A stretch of 7,011 nt of DNA from NCBI GenBank assembly GCA_007117555.1, contig SKGI01000034.1, positions 1 to 7,011 of the forward strand, written 5' to 3'. Shown here one piece after another: positions 6,086-7,011 of this stretch (positions within the stretch are counted from its first letter, which is position 1; every line of letters begins with the position of its first letter). The notes below the pieces were generated by a model, which worked only from the letters and a program-made list of their open reading frames with translations, had not been told where the DNA came from and ran no database searches. The position numbers and the translations under genes are program-made. The DNA is from Candidatus Izemoplasma sp. (GTDB lineage: Bacteria; Bacillota_I; Bacilli_A; Izemoplasmatales; Izemoplasmataceae).

Positions 6086-7011
6086 ACTTCGACAAGTTTT
6101 TCGCCATTGCGAAAGAAAAAGGATTAGAGGCGACTCAAGTCTATTTAGAACATTCAGTCCAACTTGATCTTGAAGTGTTTAAAGGTGAACTCGAAAAGAA
6201 TCAAATTGCCGACTCGCGAGTCTTGAGCATCCAAGGGATTTATGAAGGCAAGATGGGTAAACTCACGACGGAAGTTTTAGATGAAGGCCAAGAAGAAGCT
6301 TGGGCCGAAGCATTGATTCAAAGTGCGTCACTCATTGAATCCAAAGATGAAGTGTTTATTTACGAAGGTAGTAAACAGTATGAGCCAGTCGAAGGCTTAC
6401 GTAACGAAGCCATCGAGGCGGTTGATATAAAGACGAAGATTGACATGGTGTTCGCACTGGATGCTAAAATGCGCGATTTGGATGACCGTGCCGATTTAAC
6501 ACAAGCCTTTTACGGACAAACACGCAAACGGGTTCTCTTGCAAAATTCAAAAGGACTCAAACTAGAAAAAGATGTCAACAGTGCCGTACTAGGTGGGTAT
6601 GTTGTGGCGCGTCAAGACGGTGATTCACGCACTGCTTTTGATTACGTTCAATCGAATGAAATGGCAGACTTTGATCTCGATGCGATTGCGGAGAAAACGG
6701 TCAGTAAAGCCGTTGCACAACTTGGGGCTAAACCTGTTCCATCTGGCACGTATGAGATTTTGTTGCAAAATACAGCCAGTGCTTCGTTACTTGCGGCACA
6801 CATCAGTATGTTCAGCGCTGACAGTGTGCAAAAAGGCATGTCTAAACTAGCAGGCAAAGTCGGTGAATCCATTGCGGCAGAAAGCATCAACATCATCGAT
6901 GATCCATTCCGCAAAAAAAGCCCTAAAAGTGGCGCGTTTGATGATGAAGGCGTTAGGACGCAACCACTCGAGCTTGTTTCAAATGGAAAATTAAATGGTT
7001 ATATGCATAAC
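6082..7011 (+). CDS. tldE: TldE/PmbA family protease partner subunit, 3' end cut by window
   Basis: 310 codons are present without a stop and the gene runs off the right edge; the family is about 440-450 residues long, so roughly the last third is missing. The ATG overlaps the tldD stop as ATGA, and GGAGG (6071-6075) inside the end of tldD is its ribosome binding site. The segment ASLLAAHISMFSADSVQKGM (233-252) followed by KLAGKVGESIA and FDDEGVRTQPL (287-297) is typical of TldE/PmbA. At the place where TldD has its HExxxH zinc motif this protein has none, as expected for the non-catalytic partner that completes the heterodimer. The family, the adjacent tldD and the overlap all agree. PmbA and TldE are names for the same protein. 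Confidence 0.93.
   Translation, partial: MNFDKFFAIAKEKGLEATQVYLEHSVQLDLEVFKGELEKNQIADSRVLSIQGIYEGKMGKLTTEVLDEGQEEAWAEALIQSASLIESKDEVFIYEGSKQYEPVEGLRNEAIEAVDIKTKIDMVFALDAKMRDLDDRADLTQAFYGQTRKRVLLQNSKGLKLEKDVNSAVLGGYVVARQDGDSRTAFDYVQSNEMADFDLDAIAEKTVSKAVAQLGAKPVPSGTYEILLQNTASASLLAAHISMFSADSVQKGMSKLAGKVGESIAAESINIIDDPFRKKSPKSGAFDDEGVRTQPLELVSNGKLNGYMHN

Overview
The window reads as an ordinary piece of chromosome from a low-to-moderate GC Gram-positive bacterium of the Bacillota. Four things point there: a gene for the RNA polymerase delta subunit (rpoE) directly upstream of pyrG, a pyrG leader of the Bacillus subtilis CTP-attenuation type, strong AGGAGG ribosome binding sites 5-8 bases before most starts, and sigma-A-like promoters with consensus or extended -10 boxes. 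The standard genetic code fits, with TGG for Trp and no in-frame TGA. I cannot name the genus. All genes lie on the + strand and the coding density is high; no stretch of 300 bases lacks a gene.

Layout. Bases 2-172 are the C-terminal end of pstB, the phosphate-transporter ATPase. Two bases after its stop comes phoU (175-834). An extended -10 promoter at 854-862 precedes a PhoR-like sensor histidine kinase (885-2129) with two membrane helices, almost no outside sensor domain, a PAS domain and a full kinase core. No response regulator is visible. A TTGCAA-17-TATAAT promoter and a leader of about 67 bases lead to rpoE (2238-2897). Its product carries an Ala/Glu-rich helical segment between the folded N-terminal domain and the acidic tail. 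A second promoter and a short leader beginning GGGCTC, with a strong terminator hairpin, precede pyrG, CTP synthase (2997-4604). After an 86-base gap holding a perfect palindrome and another extended -10 promoter, tldD (4691-6085) and tldE/pmbA (from 6082, cut by the window end) form a tightly coupled pair.

How the genes work together. pstB, phoU and the kinase form a phosphate uptake and sensing block: the Pst transporter reports phosphate status through PhoU to a PhoR-type kinase. rpoE and pyrG link transcription to pyrimidine nucleotide supply, and pyrG seems to be controlled by CTP through reiterative G addition at the transcript start. TldD and TldE together make a metalloprotease acting on peptides; no substrate gene is visible here.

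I see no mobile element, CRISPR array, tRNA, rRNA or clearly new system. The points most worth a second look are the pyrG attenuator, the unusual delta-subunit linker, the kinase without a partner, and the palindrome before tldD. Several start codons are placed downstream of the longest possible reading frame because of ribosome binding site and promoter positions.
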